Below, one piece after another: positions 49,667-59,695 of a stretch of 64,000 nucleotides of DNA. The notes below the pieces were generated by a model, which was not told where the DNA came from, searched no databases, and worked only from the letters and a program-made list of their open reading frames with translations. Positions within the stretch are counted from its first letter, which is position 1; every line of letters starts with the position of its first letter. Made by a program: the position numbers and the translations under genes. This stretch comes from Methylobacterium radiotolerans JCM 2831 (GTDB taxonomy: Bacteria > Pseudomonadota > Alphaproteobacteria > Rhizobiales > Beijerinckiaceae): the NCBI RefSeq assembly GCF_000019725.1, contig NC_010505.1:2793001-2857000 (forward strand), in the 5' to 3' direction.

Positions 49667-50883
49667 GCCGGACCGTCCCGCTCGGATCTCTCGCGCGCGC
49701 CGGCCGGAGAGGCCGCGCGCATCCAGGTGATGGCAGCGCCGAGCCCCGCCGTCCACCACGCCGCCCAGCCGTTGTGCTCGACGAAGGCGATCGCCGCCGC
49801 GCAGGCCAGGAGGCCGAGGGCCGCGGCGCGGTCCGGCCGCGGCAGCGGCGCGATCCGCGCGAGCAGCAGCAGCAGCGTCAGGGCCGCGAGGATCGCGCCG
49901 GGCAGGCCGAGCTCGGCCCAGACCTGCAGGAAGCTGTTGTGCGGGTGCCCGACCCCGAGGAGGACGCGCATCTCCGGCGGCACCGTTCGGGCGACCGGCG
50001 TCTCGGCGAAGCGCGCGCTCGTGCCGACGCCCGCGCCGCGCCAGGGATCGGCCGCCACCGCGGCCCCGAAGCTGCGCGCGATCGCGACCCGGGCCCGGGA
50101 CGAGGACTGGACGAGGCGCTCGTGGGCGGCTTCCGGCATGGCGCGGGCGAGGAGGTCGCCCTCGACCGGAGCGAGCGCCACGGCGAGACTGAGACCGAGG
50201 CCGGCGAGTCCCAGGCCGACCCGCGGGGGCAGGAGCCGCGCCAGGGTGGCCGTCGCGGCACCCGCCAGGAGGCCGAGCTGGGCGGCGCCGCTGATCGAGC
50301 GGAGCACGCCGAGGCCCGCGAAGGCGAGCGTCGCGGCGGCGAGCCCGCGGGCGCGGCCCTTCCAGAGCACGAGTGCCAGCGGGCCGGCCACGAGGTCGAG
50401 GGTCAGGGCCGGCCGGTTGTGCACGAAGGCGGCGACCCGGCGCCCGAGCGCCCGCTCCAGGACGAGATCGGCGGCGAGATCCGCCGCGATCAGGAGTCCC
50501 GACAGCCCGATCGCGATCGCGCCGAGCCGCGGTGCGAAGGCCGGGATCCGCCCGGGCGCCAGGCAGGCCAGCAGGTAGGCGGCGAGCAGCGTCGGGAGGA
50601 ACTCGCCCAGCACCCGCAGGGAGACGACCGGGAACGGGCTCCAGGCCAGGGAGACCAGCGCCCAGGCCATGAAGGCGAGCGCCGCGCCGACGAGCGGCGT
50701 CCGCAGCGGGGACAGCAGCGCGCCGCGCAGGGCGGACGCGTCCTCCGCCCAGCGTCCGGCCAGGAAGGCGAGCGCCGCCAGGCCGACGACCAGCGGGCTC
50801 GACCGGTTGGCGAGCACCATGGCGAGCGGCGTGGCCGCGAGCAGCGCGCCGCCCGCCGCGTACATGCGGCCGGCCGCGTTCAC
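49663..50883 (-). CDS. O-antigen ligase family membrane protein
   Basis: 406 residues with about ten transmembrane helices. The long periplasmic loop contains RARVAIARSFGAAVAADPWRGAGVGTSARF and the family-typical GHPHNSFLQVWAELGLPGAILA. This pattern marks the Wzy_C (O-antigen ligase/polymerase) family. The exact glycan is unknown. It overlaps the downstream gor gene by an ATGA, so the two are co-transcribed despite unrelated functions. Confidence 0.85.
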   Translation of the reverse strand: MNAAGRMYAAGGALLAATPLAMVLANRSSPLVVGLAALAFLAGRWAEDASALRGALLSPLRTPLVGAALAFMAWALVSLAWSPFPVVSLRVLGEFLPTLLAAYLLACLAPGRIPAFAPRLGAIAIGLSGLLIAADLAADLVLERALGRRVAAFVHNRPALTLDLVAGPLALVLWKGRARGLAAATLAFAGLGVLRSISGAAQLGLLAGAATATLARLLPPRVGLGLAGLGLSLAVALAPVEGDLLARAMPEAAHERLVQSSSRARVAIARSFGAAVAADPWRGAGVGTSARFAETPVARTVPPEMRVLLGVGHPHNSFLQVWAELGLPGAILAALTLLLLLARIAPLPRPDRAAALGLLACAAAIAFVEHNGWAAWWTAGLGAAITWMRAASPAGARERSERDGPA

Positions 50884-50925
50884 GGACGGTCTCTCACGGC
50901 GATCCGCCCGCAGGAGCGGCCGCCC

Positions 50926-51516
50926 TCACTGCATCTGGTGCCCGCGCTTACCCATCTCGGCGCGGACGCGAACCATGACGTATTCCGAGACGTCCTGCGT
51001 CCAGTCCTGCATCTCCTGCACCATCTCGTCGAGGAGCTGCGGCTGCGCCTCCACGTAGTGCTTGCCGGCGGGCGAGCGGAAGAAGGTCGCGATCTCCTTC
51101 AGCTCGGCTTCGGAGAACTTCGACGCGTAGGTGCGCGCCGCGATGTCGATCATGCGCTGCTTCTGCAGCTCCATCTCCGGCTGCAGCGAGGCCAGGACCT
51201 CCTCGAGGTCCTTGGAGAGCTCGGGGCGGGTGACCGTCTGCTTCCGGATCTGGTCGGCGAAGGCGGGCAGCACCGAGTCGAACGACCGGGCGATGCCGGA
51301 GCTGAGCATCACCTCGCGGGCGAGCGCGAGGTGGGCCGGCGTGTAGGTGGCCGCGGCCGGGCTGTTGGCCGCGGGGGTGCCGGCGGCCGGCTGCGCCGCC
51401 GGCTTGGCCTGCGCGGCCTTCTGCGGCTGCGCGGCCGCCGCGTGGGGGAGCGCCAGGAGCGCGAGGCCGAGCGCGAGGCTGAGGAGGCCTGGCACGGCGG
51501 TGGGACGACGGGACAT
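50926..51516 (-). CDS. Exported DUF2059 protein
   Basis: 196 residues: signal peptide (about 1-29, ending HAAAAQ), an Ala/Pro/Gln-rich linker, then a helical DUF2059 domain (ALAREVMLSSGIARSFDSVLPAFADQIRKQ, then KFSEAELKEIATFFRSPAGKHYVEAQPQLLDEM). Periplasmic, function unknown. 45 nt upstream of rpiA's end, same strand. Confidence 0.88.
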   Translation of the reverse strand: MSRRPTAVPGLLSLALGLALLALPHAAAAQPQKAAQAKPAAQPAAGTPAANSPAAATYTPAHLALAREVMLSSGIARSFDSVLPAFADQIRKQTVTRPELSKDLEEVLASLQPEMELQKQRMIDIAARTYASKFSEAELKEIATFFRSPAGKHYVEAQPQLLDEMVQEMQDWTQDVSEYVMVRVRAEMGKRGHQMQ

Positions 51517-51560
51517 GCTGGACTTTCTTGCGAGGATGGCCGGCGATGGAGGGCGGCGCC

Positions 51561-52274
51561 TCAGGTGAGGCTGCCGAGAACGGTGACCTCGGCCTGCCCG
51601 TCCCGCGCCGCCGCCAGGATCGCGGCGTCGGCGATGCCGAGGAACAGGCCGTGCTCGACGACGCCCGGCACGGCCCAGAGGGCGGCGCCGAGGGCCTCCG
51701 GATCGGGAATCGCACCGAGGCGCGCGTCGAGGATGTAATGGCCCCCGTCCGTGACCAGGGGCTTGCCATCGGCCTGGGCGCGCAGCCGGACGTCACCGGA
51801 GCAGCCGGCCCCCGCGACCGCCGCCTCGACGGCGCGGTGCGTGGCCTTGAGGCCGAAGGGATTGACCTCGACCGGGAGCGGGAAGGCGCCGAGCCGCGCC
51901 ACGTGCTTGGCCGCGTCGGCGATCACCACCATGCGGCGGCTCGCGCAGGCGACGATCTTCTCGCGCAGGAGCGCCGCGCCGCCGCCCTTGATCAGGCGGA
52001 GCCGGTCGTCGACCTCGTCGGCGCCGTCGATGGTCAGGTCGAGCTCGGGCTGCTCGTCCAGGGTCGCGAGGCGGATGCCCAGGCTCTCGGCCTGCGCGCG
52101 CGTGGCCTCGGAGGTCGGTACGCCGACGATGTCGAGGCCGGCACGGACGCGCTCGCCGAGGAGCGCCACGAAGGCCGCCGCCGTGGAGCCCGTGCCGAGG
52201 CCGAGCCGCATGCCCGGCTCGACGAGGTCGAGGGCGCGGGCGGCCGCGGCCCGCCGCAGGTCCGGCCCGCTCAC
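51561..52274 (-). CDS. rpiA: Ribose-5-phosphate isomerase A
   Basis: 237 residues from GTG 52274 ([15 protein letters not shown]). It interconverts ribose-5-phosphate and ribulose-5-phosphate. Conserved [55 protein letters not shown] and [13 protein letters not shown]. The upstream frame is open and Arg-rich but unlike RpiA, hence the chosen start. Likely one unit with the DUF2059 gene. Confidence 0.95.
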
Positions 52275-52404
52275 CGGGACACCGCCCGGTCGGCGAGGGT
52301 GAGCGAGGGAGCGCGGGTCATGGGCAGCCGGTCTTTCCGTGAGCGTCGGGCGGCCCGTAGCACGGGACCGGGCCGACCGGAACGCCCGCGCCCGCACGTC
52401 CGCG

Positions 52405-52881
52405 TCACGGGCGGCCGCCCTGTGTCGGGGTGGCGCTGGCGCCGGCGCGACCGGGGGCCGGACCGGTGAGCGGGGTGTCGGACGCGCCCTCGGCGCCGGG
52501 CTTGCCCTGCTGGGTGCAGACGACCTGCTCCTTCTTCACCAGCACGAAGCAGATGCTCATCTCGCCGGTCCGGTAGTTCACGCGGAAGACGCCGGCCTCG
52601 CGGGTGTGCCGGCTCGCGACCAGCCCGTATTCCGACGGGGTCTGCGGCCCGGCGCCCTCCCCCGGCCCGAAGCACACCGTCTGGCCGATGCCGCCCGCCG
52701 ATTCCTGGAGCCCGTACTGGCAGGAGGTCACCTCGCCGGTCACCTTGTCGACCCGGTACATCCGGTTCAGGTCGGTCTGCGGGGCGGGAACGAACTCGAA
52801 GGAGGTCGCGGCCGCCGGCAGGGCTTGCAGCGCGGCGCAGGCGGCCAGGAGCGGCAGCAGGAAGGGCAGGGAGAGTTTCAT
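52405..52881 (-). CDS. Secreted hypothetical protein
   Basis: 158 residues from ATG 52881. A signal peptide ([21 protein letters not shown]) precedes a domain with two similar halves ([17 protein letters not shown] and [16 protein letters not shown]), each with a strand-turn-Cys pattern. The C-terminus is Gly/Pro/Ala-rich. Periplasmic, unknown role. Divergent from gph. Confidence 0.75.
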   Translation of the reverse strand: MKLSLPFLLPLLAACAALQALPAAATSFEFVPAPQTDLNRMYRVDKVTGEVTSCQYGLQESAGGIGQTVCFGPGEGAGPQTPSEYGLVASRHTREAGVFRVNYRTGEMSICFVLVKKEQVVCTQQGKPGAEGASDTPLTGPAPGRAGASATPTQGGRP

Positions 52882-53052
52882 CGCGGGTCCCGGGGCTGGT
52901 ACGCGCTGCGTTTGTCCGCGCTTTCGGGCGAGTCTGGGGCGCTCGGTGAGACGATCCGCGCCCCGCCGCACACCGAAGGCTGGCTTGCCCCGGTTCCCCC
53001 ACCCCGATAGCGACGCCGTTCGAGATCCAGCCGAGCCCGGAGCCTGTCCCGC

Positions 53053-53745
53053 ATGTCCACCGAACCGACGCGCAAACCCCCGATCGCCGTGTTCGACCTG
53101 GACGGGACCCTCGCGGAGACCGCGGGCGACCTGATCGGCACCCTGAACGTGCTGATGAAGCGCGAGGGGCTGGCCGAACTGCCCCTCTCGCAGGCGCGCG
53201 GGCTGATCGGCGCCGGTGCCCGGGCGCTGATCCGGCGCGGCTTCGAGGCCGAGGGGCGGCCGCTGTCGCCGGAGGACCACGACCGGCTCTTCGACGCCTT
53301 CATCGCCCATTACGGCGCGCATCTCGCCGACACGTCCCACCTCTTCCCGGGCGTCGTCGAGGCGCTCGACGCCCTCGAGGCGGCCGGCTTCCGGCTCGCG
53401 GTCTGCACCAACAAGTACGAGGGACAGTCGGTCGAGCTGCTGCGCCTCCTCGGGATCGGCCACCGCTTCGCGGCGATCTGCGGCCGGGACACCTTCCCGC
53501 AAGCCAAGCCCGATCCCCGCCACCTGACGGGCACCATCGCCCGCGCCGCCGGTGACCCGGCCCGCGCCGTCATGGTGGGCGATTCCCGGACCGACATCGA
53601 CACCGCCAAGGCCGCCGGCATCCCGGTGGTGGCGGTCACCTTCGGTTACACCGACCGGCCGGTCGCCGAACTCGGCCCCGACCGGGTGATCGAGCACTTC
53701 TCGGAGCTGGTCGAGGCGGTCGGCGCGCTCGTGCCGGCGGCCTGA
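53053..53745 (+). CDS. gph: Phosphoglycolate phosphatase, HAD family
   Basis: 230 residues. HAD motif I FDLDGTLAET (nucleophile Asp15, acid/base Asp17), motif II VCTNK, motif III Lys in FPQAKPDPRHL and motif IV MVGDSRTDIDTAKAAG, with a helical C1 cap. It removes 2-phosphoglycolate, a by-product of DNA repair and, in autotrophs, photorespiration. Related HAD enzymes cannot be fully excluded by eye. Confidence 0.88.
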   Translation: MSTEPTRKPPIAVFDLDGTLAETAGDLIGTLNVLMKREGLAELPLSQARGLIGAGARALIRRGFEAEGRPLSPEDHDRLFDAFIAHYGAHLADTSHLFPGVVEALDALEAAGFRLAVCTNKYEGQSVELLRLLGIGHRFAAICGRDTFPQAKPDPRHLTGTIARAAGDPARAVMVGDSRTDIDTAKAAGIPVVAVTFGYTDRPVAELGPDRVIEHFSELVEAVGALVPAA

Positions 53746-53749
53746 CCGG

Positions 53750-54904
53750 TCAGCGCAGCCACGCCTTCAGCCGCGCCACCGCCTCGCGGCACTCGGCCTC
53801 CGAGCCCGCGAAGGAGAAGCGGACGTGGTGGTTGCCCACGTCCGGGTCGAAGTCGAGGCCGGGCGTCGACGCGACGTGCGCCTCGTCGAGCATGCGCCGG
53901 CAGAAATCCGCGGCGTCGTTGGTGAGGTTCGAGACGTCTGCGTAGAGGTAGAAGGCGCCGTCTGCCGGGTGCACGCGGCCGAGGCCGAGGCCCGGCAGGG
54001 CGTCCAGCAGGATCGTGCGGTTGCGCGCGTAGCCGTCGCGAACGGCGTCCAGCTCGTCCGTCGCGTCGAAGGCCGCCAGCGCGCCGACCTGCGACAGGTA
54101 GGGCGCCGAGATGTAGAGGTTCTGCGCCAGCCGCTCGATCGGGCGGACCAGCGCCTCCGGCACGACCATCCAGCCGACGCGCCAGCCGGTCATGCAGTGG
54201 TACTTCGAGAACGAGTTGATCACGACGGCGTCGGGGTCGAAGCGCAGCGCCGTGACGGTGGGCTCGCCGTAGCTGAGGCCGTGATAGATCTCGTCGGAGA
54301 TCAGCGGCAGGCCGAGGCCGCGCGCCGCCGCGCAGAGATCCTGCAGGGCGCCCTCCGTGATCACCGTGCCGGACGGGTTGGCCGGGCTCATCACCAGCGC
54401 CCCGGCGACCGGCGCGCGGGCGTGGGTCTCGCGCAGCAAAGCCGCGGTCGGCGCGAAGCGGTCCTCGGCGCGCAGCACCATCGGCGCCGGCACGAGGTCG
54501 AGGGCGGCCAGGATGCTGCGATAGGCCGGATAGCCCGGCTGAGGGACGGCGACCCGGGCGCCGGAATCGAACAGGCTCATGAAGGCGAGCACGAAGCCCG
54601 CCGAGGATCCGGTGGTGATCACCACCCGCTCCGGGCTCACCGCGACGCCGTGCCGCTCCGCGTAGTCCCGGGCGATGCGGGCCCGCAGGGACGGCAGGCC
54701 CAGGGCCTCGGTGTAGGGGACGCGGCCGCTGGCGAGCGCAGCCTGTGCGGCCGCGATCACGGCTCGGGGCGCCGGCGCCGACGGCTGGCCGACCTCCATC
54801 CGCACCACGTCGCTGCCCGCCCGCGCCTTGGCGGCGGCGGCCGCCATGACATCCATCGCGAGGAACGGCTGGACGGCGGCGGCGCGCCGGGAGATCGGGA
54901 TCAT
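53750..54904 (-). CDS. Class I/II PLP aminotransferase
   Basis: 384 residues from ATG 54904. Fold type I aminotransferase: MEVGQPSAPAPRAVIAAAQAAL, YTEALGLPSLRARIA, VMSPANPSGTVI, LISDEIYHGLSYG and the PLP lysine in NSFSKYHCMTGWRVGWMV. C-terminal HHVRFSFAGSEAECREAV. Aspartate/aromatic-type substrate range is likely, but specificity cannot be read from the sequence. Stop codons of this gene and gph are four bases apart. Confidence 0.88.
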   Translation of the reverse strand: MIPISRRAAAVQPFLAMDVMAAAAAKARAGSDVVRMEVGQPSAPAPRAVIAAAQAALASGRVPYTEALGLPSLRARIARDYAERHGVAVSPERVVITTGSSAGFVLAFMSLFDSGARVAVPQPGYPAYRSILAALDLVPAPMVLRAEDRFAPTAALLRETHARAPVAGALVMSPANPSGTVITEGALQDLCAAARGLGLPLISDEIYHGLSYGEPTVTALRFDPDAVVINSFSKYHCMTGWRVGWMVVPEALVRPIERLAQNLYISAPYLSQVGALAAFDATDELDAVRDGYARNRTILLDALPGLGLGRVHPADGAFYLYADVSNLTNDAADFCRRMLDEAHVASTPGLDFDPDVGNHHVRFSFAGSEAECREAVARLKAWLR

Positions 54905-55190
54905 GGGGTCTGCTCTGCGCCGGACGAAGCTGGCGCCGCGGGGGTTAGACGCTCGCGGCCCCTGCCTCAAGCCGGAGCCGGGTTCGGCCGCGCGTCCCCG
55001 CGACGGCGGGGCCGTCGATCCGCGGAGGCGGCCCCTCGGCTCGGCAGGCGGGGCGGTGCGCGATCGGCGAGCGCTGCCGCACCGCGCGCCGCGGCCACCG
55101 CGGGATTTGACCGGACGCCGCGAAAACGCCTAACCCAGCCCCTACCGCTCGCGCCACGCGCGGGCCGCCCCGCCGCGCAAGCGAGGATCT

Positions 55191-55973
55191 ATGCCCTTCA
55201 TCCGCCCCCTGCCCGCGCTGGTCCTGGCGCTCGGCCTCGTCGCCGTCCCCGCTCTCGCTCAGACCGCGACGCCCCCCGCCGCGCCGTTCACGGACGCGCA
55301 GCGCGCCGGCATCGAGGCGATCGTCAAGGACTACCTGATCAAGCATCCCGAGGTGCTTCAGGAGGCCCTCGCCGAGGCCGAGAAGCAGCAGGCCGAGACG
55401 CAGCGCCTCGCCCAGGCCGCCGCCCTCAAGGAATCGCGCGAGGCCCTCATCAACGGGCCCCACGACGTCGTCGCCGGCAACCCGACGGGCGACGTCACGC
55501 TGGTCGAGTTCTTCGACTACAATTGCGGCTACTGCCGCAAGGCGCTGGGCGACGTCCAGGCGCTGATCAAGTCCGACCCGAAGCTGCGGGTCGTCATCAA
55601 GGACTTCCCGGTGCTCGGCCCGGAATCGCTGGAGGCCAGCCAGGTCGCCGTCGCGGTGCGCCAGCAGCTCAAGGGCGACAAGCTGTTCGAGTTCCACCAG
55701 AAGCTGCTGGAGACCAAGGGCCGCGTGAACGGCGCCCGGGCGATCCAGGTCGCCAAGGACATGGGCGTGGACACCGCCAAGCTGCAGAAGGACATGGCCT
55801 CCCCCGAGGTGAAGGCCGCGCTCAGCGAGAACCGCGGCCTGGGCGACCGCCTGGGCCTCTCGGGCACGCCGGCCTTCATCATCGGCGACGAGGTGATCCC
55901 GGGTGCCGTCGGCGTCGAGCCGATGCGCAAGACCATCGCCGACGTGCGCCAGTGCGGCCACGCCTCCTGCTGA
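55191..55973 (+). CDS. Exported DsbA-family disulfide oxidoreductase
   Basis: 260 residues. Signal peptide ending PALAQ, then an N-terminal helical segment ([26 protein letters not shown]) typical of ScsC-like proteins that oligomerise, then a thioredoxin fold with [13 protein letters not shown] (Cys112, Cys115) and cis-Pro loop [15 protein letters not shown]. It acts on periplasmic disulfides, as oxidase or isomerase. Confidence 0.9.
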   Translation: MPFIRPLPALVLALGLVAVPALAQTATPPAAPFTDAQRAGIEAIVKDYLIKHPEVLQEALAEAEKQQAETQRLAQAAALKESREALINGPHDVVAGNPTGDVTLVEFFDYNCGYCRKALGDVQALIKSDPKLRVVIKDFPVLGPESLEASQVAVAVRQQLKGDKLFEFHQKLLETKGRVNGARAIQVAKDMGVDTAKLQKDMASPEVKAALSENRGLGDRLGLSGTPAFIIGDEVIPGAVGVEPMRKTIADVRQCGHASC

Positions 55974-55998
55974 GCTGACGGAACGGACCGAGGGACCC

Positions 55999-56040
55999 CG
56001 AAGGCGTTCCGCGCAGCCTTGTCGCGCCGGGGCGCCTTCG
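55999..56040 (+). terminator. Inverted repeat after DsbA-like gene
   Basis: CGAAGGCG (55999-56006) and CGCCTTCG (56033-56040) flank a 26-nt loop, starting 26 nt after the stop. A weak terminator at best. Confidence 0.35.
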
Positions 56041-56130
56041 TCTAAGAGCCGCCAGCCGCAGGGCCGCGGTGGGGGTCCAGGGCCGAGCCCGGATGGACGC
56101 ACCGATGTGCCGCGAGACGAAGTAGGCCGG

Positions 56131-56604
56131 ATGCCAAAGAACGACGCCATCGATCCCGAGCTCGTGCGCGAGCTCGCCAACCTCGTCACCGAGACCGGCC
56201 TGTCCGAGATCGAGGTCGAGAAGGGCGACCTGCGCATCCGCGTCGCGCGGCGGCTCGAACCCGTGAGCGTGCAGGTCGCGGCGCCGGCCCCGCTCGCGGC
56301 CGTCGCCCCGCCGCCGGCGGCGCCCGCCGCCTCGTCCCCCCTCGCCCCGGCCGAGCCGGCCCGCGCGCAGCCCGGCACCGTGCCCTCGCCGATGGTCGGG
56401 ACCGCCTATCTCCGGCCCTCGCCCGACGCCAAGGCGTTCGTGGACGTCGGCTCGAAGGTCGAGGTCGGCGACAAGCTGCTGCTGATCGAGGCGATGAAGA
56501 CCTTCAACGAGATCGTGGCCCCCCGCGCCGGCACGATCAGCGCCATCTTCGTCGAGGACGGTCAGCCGGTCGAGTTCGGCGAGGCCCTGCTCGTCATCAC
56601 CTAG
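56131..56604 (+). CDS. accB: Acetyl-CoA carboxylase biotin carrier protein
   Basis: 157 residues. An N-terminal dimerisation-type part ([32 protein letters not shown]), an Ala/Pro linker, then the biotinyl domain with the EAMKTF site (Lys123). Carries biotin for the first step of fatty acid synthesis. accC follows 104 nt later. Confidence 0.95.
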   Translation: MPKNDAIDPELVRELANLVTETGLSEIEVEKGDLRIRVARRLEPVSVQVAAPAPLAAVAPPPAAPAASSPLAPAEPARAQPGTVPSPMVGTAYLRPSPDAKAFVDVGSKVEVGDKLLLIEAMKTFNEIVAPRAGTISAIFVEDGQPVEFGEALLVIT

Positions 56605-56708
56605 GACGTCCGCCGGGCGCTCGCCGCCCAGTCCCGGACGACGCCGCAACACGAGAGGATAGAGCATCCTGCGCGGTCCGGGATCGCCAGGACGCCCTAA
56701 CGGGTCCG

Positions 56709-58061
56709 ATGTTCGACAAGATCCTGATCGCGAACCGCGGCGAGATCGCCCTGCGCATCCTGCGGGCGGCGAAGGAGCTCGGGATCGCCACCGTGGCGGT
56801 CCACTCCACAGCCGACGCCGACGCCATGCACGTGCGCCTCGCCGACGAGAGCGTCTGCATCGGGCCGCCGGCCGCCCGCGACAGCTACCTCAACATCCCG
56901 TCGATCATCGCGGCCTGCGAGATCACCGGGGCCGATGCCGTGCATCCCGGCTACGGCTTCCTGTCGGAAAATGCCCGCTTCGCCGAGGTGCTGGCCCACC
57001 ACCAGATCGGCTTCATCGGCCCCAAGGCGCAGCACATCCGCACCATGGGCGACAAGATCGAGGCGAAGCGCACGGCGCTGAAGCTCGGCATCCCCTGCGT
57101 GCCGGGCTCCGAGGGCGGGGTCGAGGACGCCGACACCGCCAAGCGCGTGGCCGCCGAGATCGGCTACCCCGTCCTCGTCAAGGCGGCGGCGGGCGGCGGC
57201 GGCCGCGGCATGAAGGTGGCGCGTTCCGAGGCCGAGCTGGAGCAGGCGATCGGCATGGCCAAGTCCGAGGCGAAGGCCGCCTTCGGGGACGACGCGGTCT
57301 ATCTCGAGAAGTACCTGGAGAAGCCGCGCCACATCGAGGTCCAGGTGCTCGGCGACGGCCGCGGCGGTGCCGTGCACCTCGCCGAGCGCGACTGCTCCCT
57401 CCAGCGCCGCCACCAGAAGGTCTGGGAGGAAGGCGGCTCGCCGGCGCTCAACGAGTCGATGCGCGCCGAGATCGGCGGCATCTGCGCCAACGCGATGAAG
57501 GAGCTCGGCTATCTGGGCGCCGGCACGATCGAGTTCCTCTACGAGGACGGGCGGTTCTACTTCATCGAGATGAATACCCGTATCCAGGTCGAGCATCCGG
57601 TCACCGAGATGATCACCGGGATCGACCTCGTCATCGAGCAGATCCAGGTCGCCTCGGGCGGCCCGCTCTCGGTGAGCCAGGCGGACATCAAGGTCGAGGG
57701 CCACGCCATCGAGTGCCGGATCAACGCCGAGCACCCGGAGACCTTCCGGCCCTCGCCCGGCGAGATCACCCACTACCACACGCCCGGCGGCCTCGGCGTC
57801 CGGGTCGATTCGGCGGCGTTCCAGGGCTACCGCATCCCGCCGAACTACGATTCGCTCATCGGCAAGCTGATCGTCCACGGCCGGACCCGCAACGAGTGCC
57901 TCATGCGTCTGCGCCGGGCCCTGGACGAGTTCGTCATCGACGGGATCGACACGACGCTGCCGCTGTTCCGGACCCTGGTCCGTAACCCGGACGTGCAGAA
58001 CGGCCTTTACGACATCCACTGGCTGGAGCATTTCCTGGAAGACGGCGGCATGAAAGCCTGA
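56709..58061 (+). CDS. accC: Acetyl-CoA carboxylase biotin carboxylase subunit
   Basis: 450 residues, the family length. ATP-grasp carboxylase with [26 protein letters not shown], the Gly-rich ATP loop [13 protein letters not shown], the metal and catalytic segment [34 protein letters not shown] and the C-terminal [15 protein letters not shown] [21 protein letters not shown]. It carboxylates biotin on AccB. Confidence 0.97.
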   Translation: MFDKILIANRGEIALRILRAAKELGIATVAVHSTADADAMHVRLADESVCIGPPAARDSYLNIPSIIAACEITGADAVHPGYGFLSENARFAEVLAHHQIGFIGPKAQHIRTMGDKIEAKRTALKLGIPCVPGSEGGVEDADTAKRVAAEIGYPVLVKAAAGGGGRGMKVARSEAELEQAIGMAKSEAKAAFGDDAVYLEKYLEKPRHIEVQVLGDGRGGAVHLAERDCSLQRRHQKVWEEGGSPALNESMRAEIGGICANAMKELGYLGAGTIEFLYEDGRFYFIEMNTRIQVEHPVTEMITGIDLVIEQIQVASGGPLSVSQADIKVEGHAIECRINAEHPETFRPSPGEITHYHTPGGLGVRVDSAAFQGYRIPPNYDSLIGKLIVHGRTRNECLMRLRRALDEFVIDGIDTTLPLFRTLVRNPDVQNGLYDIHWLEHFLEDGGMKA

Positions 58062-58140
58062 CCGGAACCGGGCGGGGCTGCGGCGAGAGCGGCGCGCGCG
58101 GGATCTGGTCTTCGCGCCGGCCGCGCGCGACATTCACGGC

Positions 58141-58824
58141 ATGCACGACACCGCCCGCGTGGACATCACCCCCGAGATCCTGCTGAAGGCCTACGCGGCG
58201 GGCATCTTCCCGATGGCGGAGGATGCCGACGACCCCACGCTCTACTGGGTCGAGCCCAAGGCGCGCGGGGTTCTCCCCCTCGACGCGTTCCGCGTTCCCC
58301 GGCGCCTCGCCCGGACGGTGCGGTCCGACCAGTTCGTGGTCCGCTGCGACACCGATTTCGACGGCGTGATCGACGGCTGCGCCGCGCCCCGCCGGGACAG
58401 CGAGCGCACCTGGATCAACGGGCGGATCCGCGAACTCTACGGTGCCCTGTTCGACATCGGCCACGTCCACACGGTCGAGGTCTACGCGGGCGCCGACGGC
58501 CGGCTCGTCGGCGGCCTCTACGGCGTCTCGCTGGGGGCCGCCTTCTTCGGCGAGAGCATGTTCCACGAGGTCCGCGACGCCTCGAAGGTCGCCCTCGTCC
58601 ACCTGATGGCCCGCCTGCGCGCCGGGGGCTACCGGCTCGCCGATACTCAGTTCGTCACCGAACACCTGACGCAGTTCGGCGCCGAGGAGGTGCCGCGGCA
58701 CGTCTACAAGCGTCGCCTCGCCGACGCCCTGGATCAGGTCGCCGATTGGGGCGTCTGGCCCGGAGACGGCTCGGTGCCGGGCGCGCAGGTCCTCGCGGCG
58801 CTCGAAGCGCCGGATGCCCGCTAG
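58141..58824 (+). CDS. aat: Leucyl/phenylalanyl-tRNA-protein transferase
   Basis: 227 residues. Adds Leu or Phe to N-terminal Arg/Lys of proteins, marking them for ClpAP (N-degron pathway). Conserved [46 protein letters not shown], then [27 protein letters not shown] and [32 protein letters not shown]. Follows accC by 79 nt. Confidence 0.95.
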   Translation: MHDTARVDITPEILLKAYAAGIFPMAEDADDPTLYWVEPKARGVLPLDAFRVPRRLARTVRSDQFVVRCDTDFDGVIDGCAAPRRDSERTWINGRIRELYGALFDIGHVHTVEVYAGADGRLVGGLYGVSLGAAFFGESMFHEVRDASKVALVHLMARLRAGGYRLADTQFVTEHLTQFGAEEVPRHVYKRRLADALDQVADWGVWPGDGSVPGAQVLAALEAPDAR

Positions 58825-58848
58825 GGCCGCGACCGGCGCGAGCCGGCC

Positions 58849-59214
58849 CTAGCGCCGACGCCGGTGGCGGTAGCCGGTCGAGAACGAGGCGTATTGCCGG
58901 CCGCGCACGGACCGGTAGCGCCGCCGGCGGCCGGTGCTGGCCTCGACCGCCTCGTCCACCTGCGGGATCGGCTCGGCCATGGCGGCCGCGGGCGTGGCCG
59001 CCGCGGCGACCGTCGTGTCGGCCGAGGCGTAGCCGCCGGCGACGTTCTTGGCCGCCGGGCCGAACATGGCGAGACACTGGTTGTAGGCGAGGTCGTTCTT
59101 GAGGCGCTCGCATTCGCCGATGGAGCGCGGTGTCCCCTGCGCCAGGGCCGGAACGGGCGCGAGCAGCACGACGAGGGCAGCCAGCGGCTTGAGGCAGAGA
59201 GTCGGGCGGTGCAC
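58849..59214 (-). CDS. Exported small basic protein
   Basis: 121 residues if GTG 59214 is the start, giving a signal peptide (LKPLAALVVLLAPVPALAQ). Longer in-frame starts add sequence unlike a signal peptide. The mature part has two Cys (GECERLKNDLAYNQCLAMFG) and ends in an Arg-rich tail (RRRRYRSVRGRQYASFSTGYRHRRRR). No family recognised. Possibly nucleic-acid or envelope associated. Confidence 0.6.
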   Translation of the reverse strand: MHRPTLCLKPLAALVVLLAPVPALAQGTPRSIGECERLKNDLAYNQCLAMFGPAAKNVAGGYASADTTVAAAATPAAAMAEPIPQVDEAVEASTGRRRRYRSVRGRQYASFSTGYRHRRRR

Positions 59215-59279
59215 GGAGGGGTCTCGAGCGGGGACGGCAGGCTTGTGATCCCCGAGTGCGGCAAAATCGAGGGTTGGAC

Positions 59280-59486
59280 TCAGCGATCGGGCCGCTCCAT
59301 CCACCGGATCAGCGGCATCAGCGGGAAGATCCACGCGATGCCGAGAATCGAGTAGATCACCGCCTGCACCGCCGCCGGCGTCTCGGAGATGCGGCTATCG
59401 GCCAGGGTCATCGCCAGGGGGCCGTACAGGCAGACGAAGACCAGGATGGCGAGGGTGCCGATCAGGGTCCGGGTGCGGCGGCGCAT
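59280..59486 (-). CDS. DUF2842 membrane protein
   Basis: 68 residues from ATG 59486: basic N-terminus (RRRTRTLIG), two transmembrane helices (about 10-28 and 41-60) and the end WIFPLMPLIRWMERPDR, which matches DUF2842. Found near ctaA in alphaproteobacteria. A link to cytochrome oxidase assembly is only contextual. Confidence 0.82.
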   Translation of the reverse strand: MRRRTRTLIGTLAILVFVCLYGPLAMTLADSRISETPAAVQAVIYSILGIAWIFPLMPLIRWMERPDR

Positions 59487-59695
59487 GGTTGACTTCCTGG
59501 GCCGCGCCTTCGGACTGGGCCGCTGGCCTGGCGGCCGGCGCTGCGGGCGCGGACAGGCGACGGCTACCGCTCCGGGATCCGGTTGGCAACGCGCCCGCTG
59601 ACGCGGGCTGCGGCGCCGGCGCCGTTGCTGGTCGTTCGGACATCCCCTAACCCGGGTCAGGCGGGCGCATCCTGGCATCCGCGGAAGGGACGTGC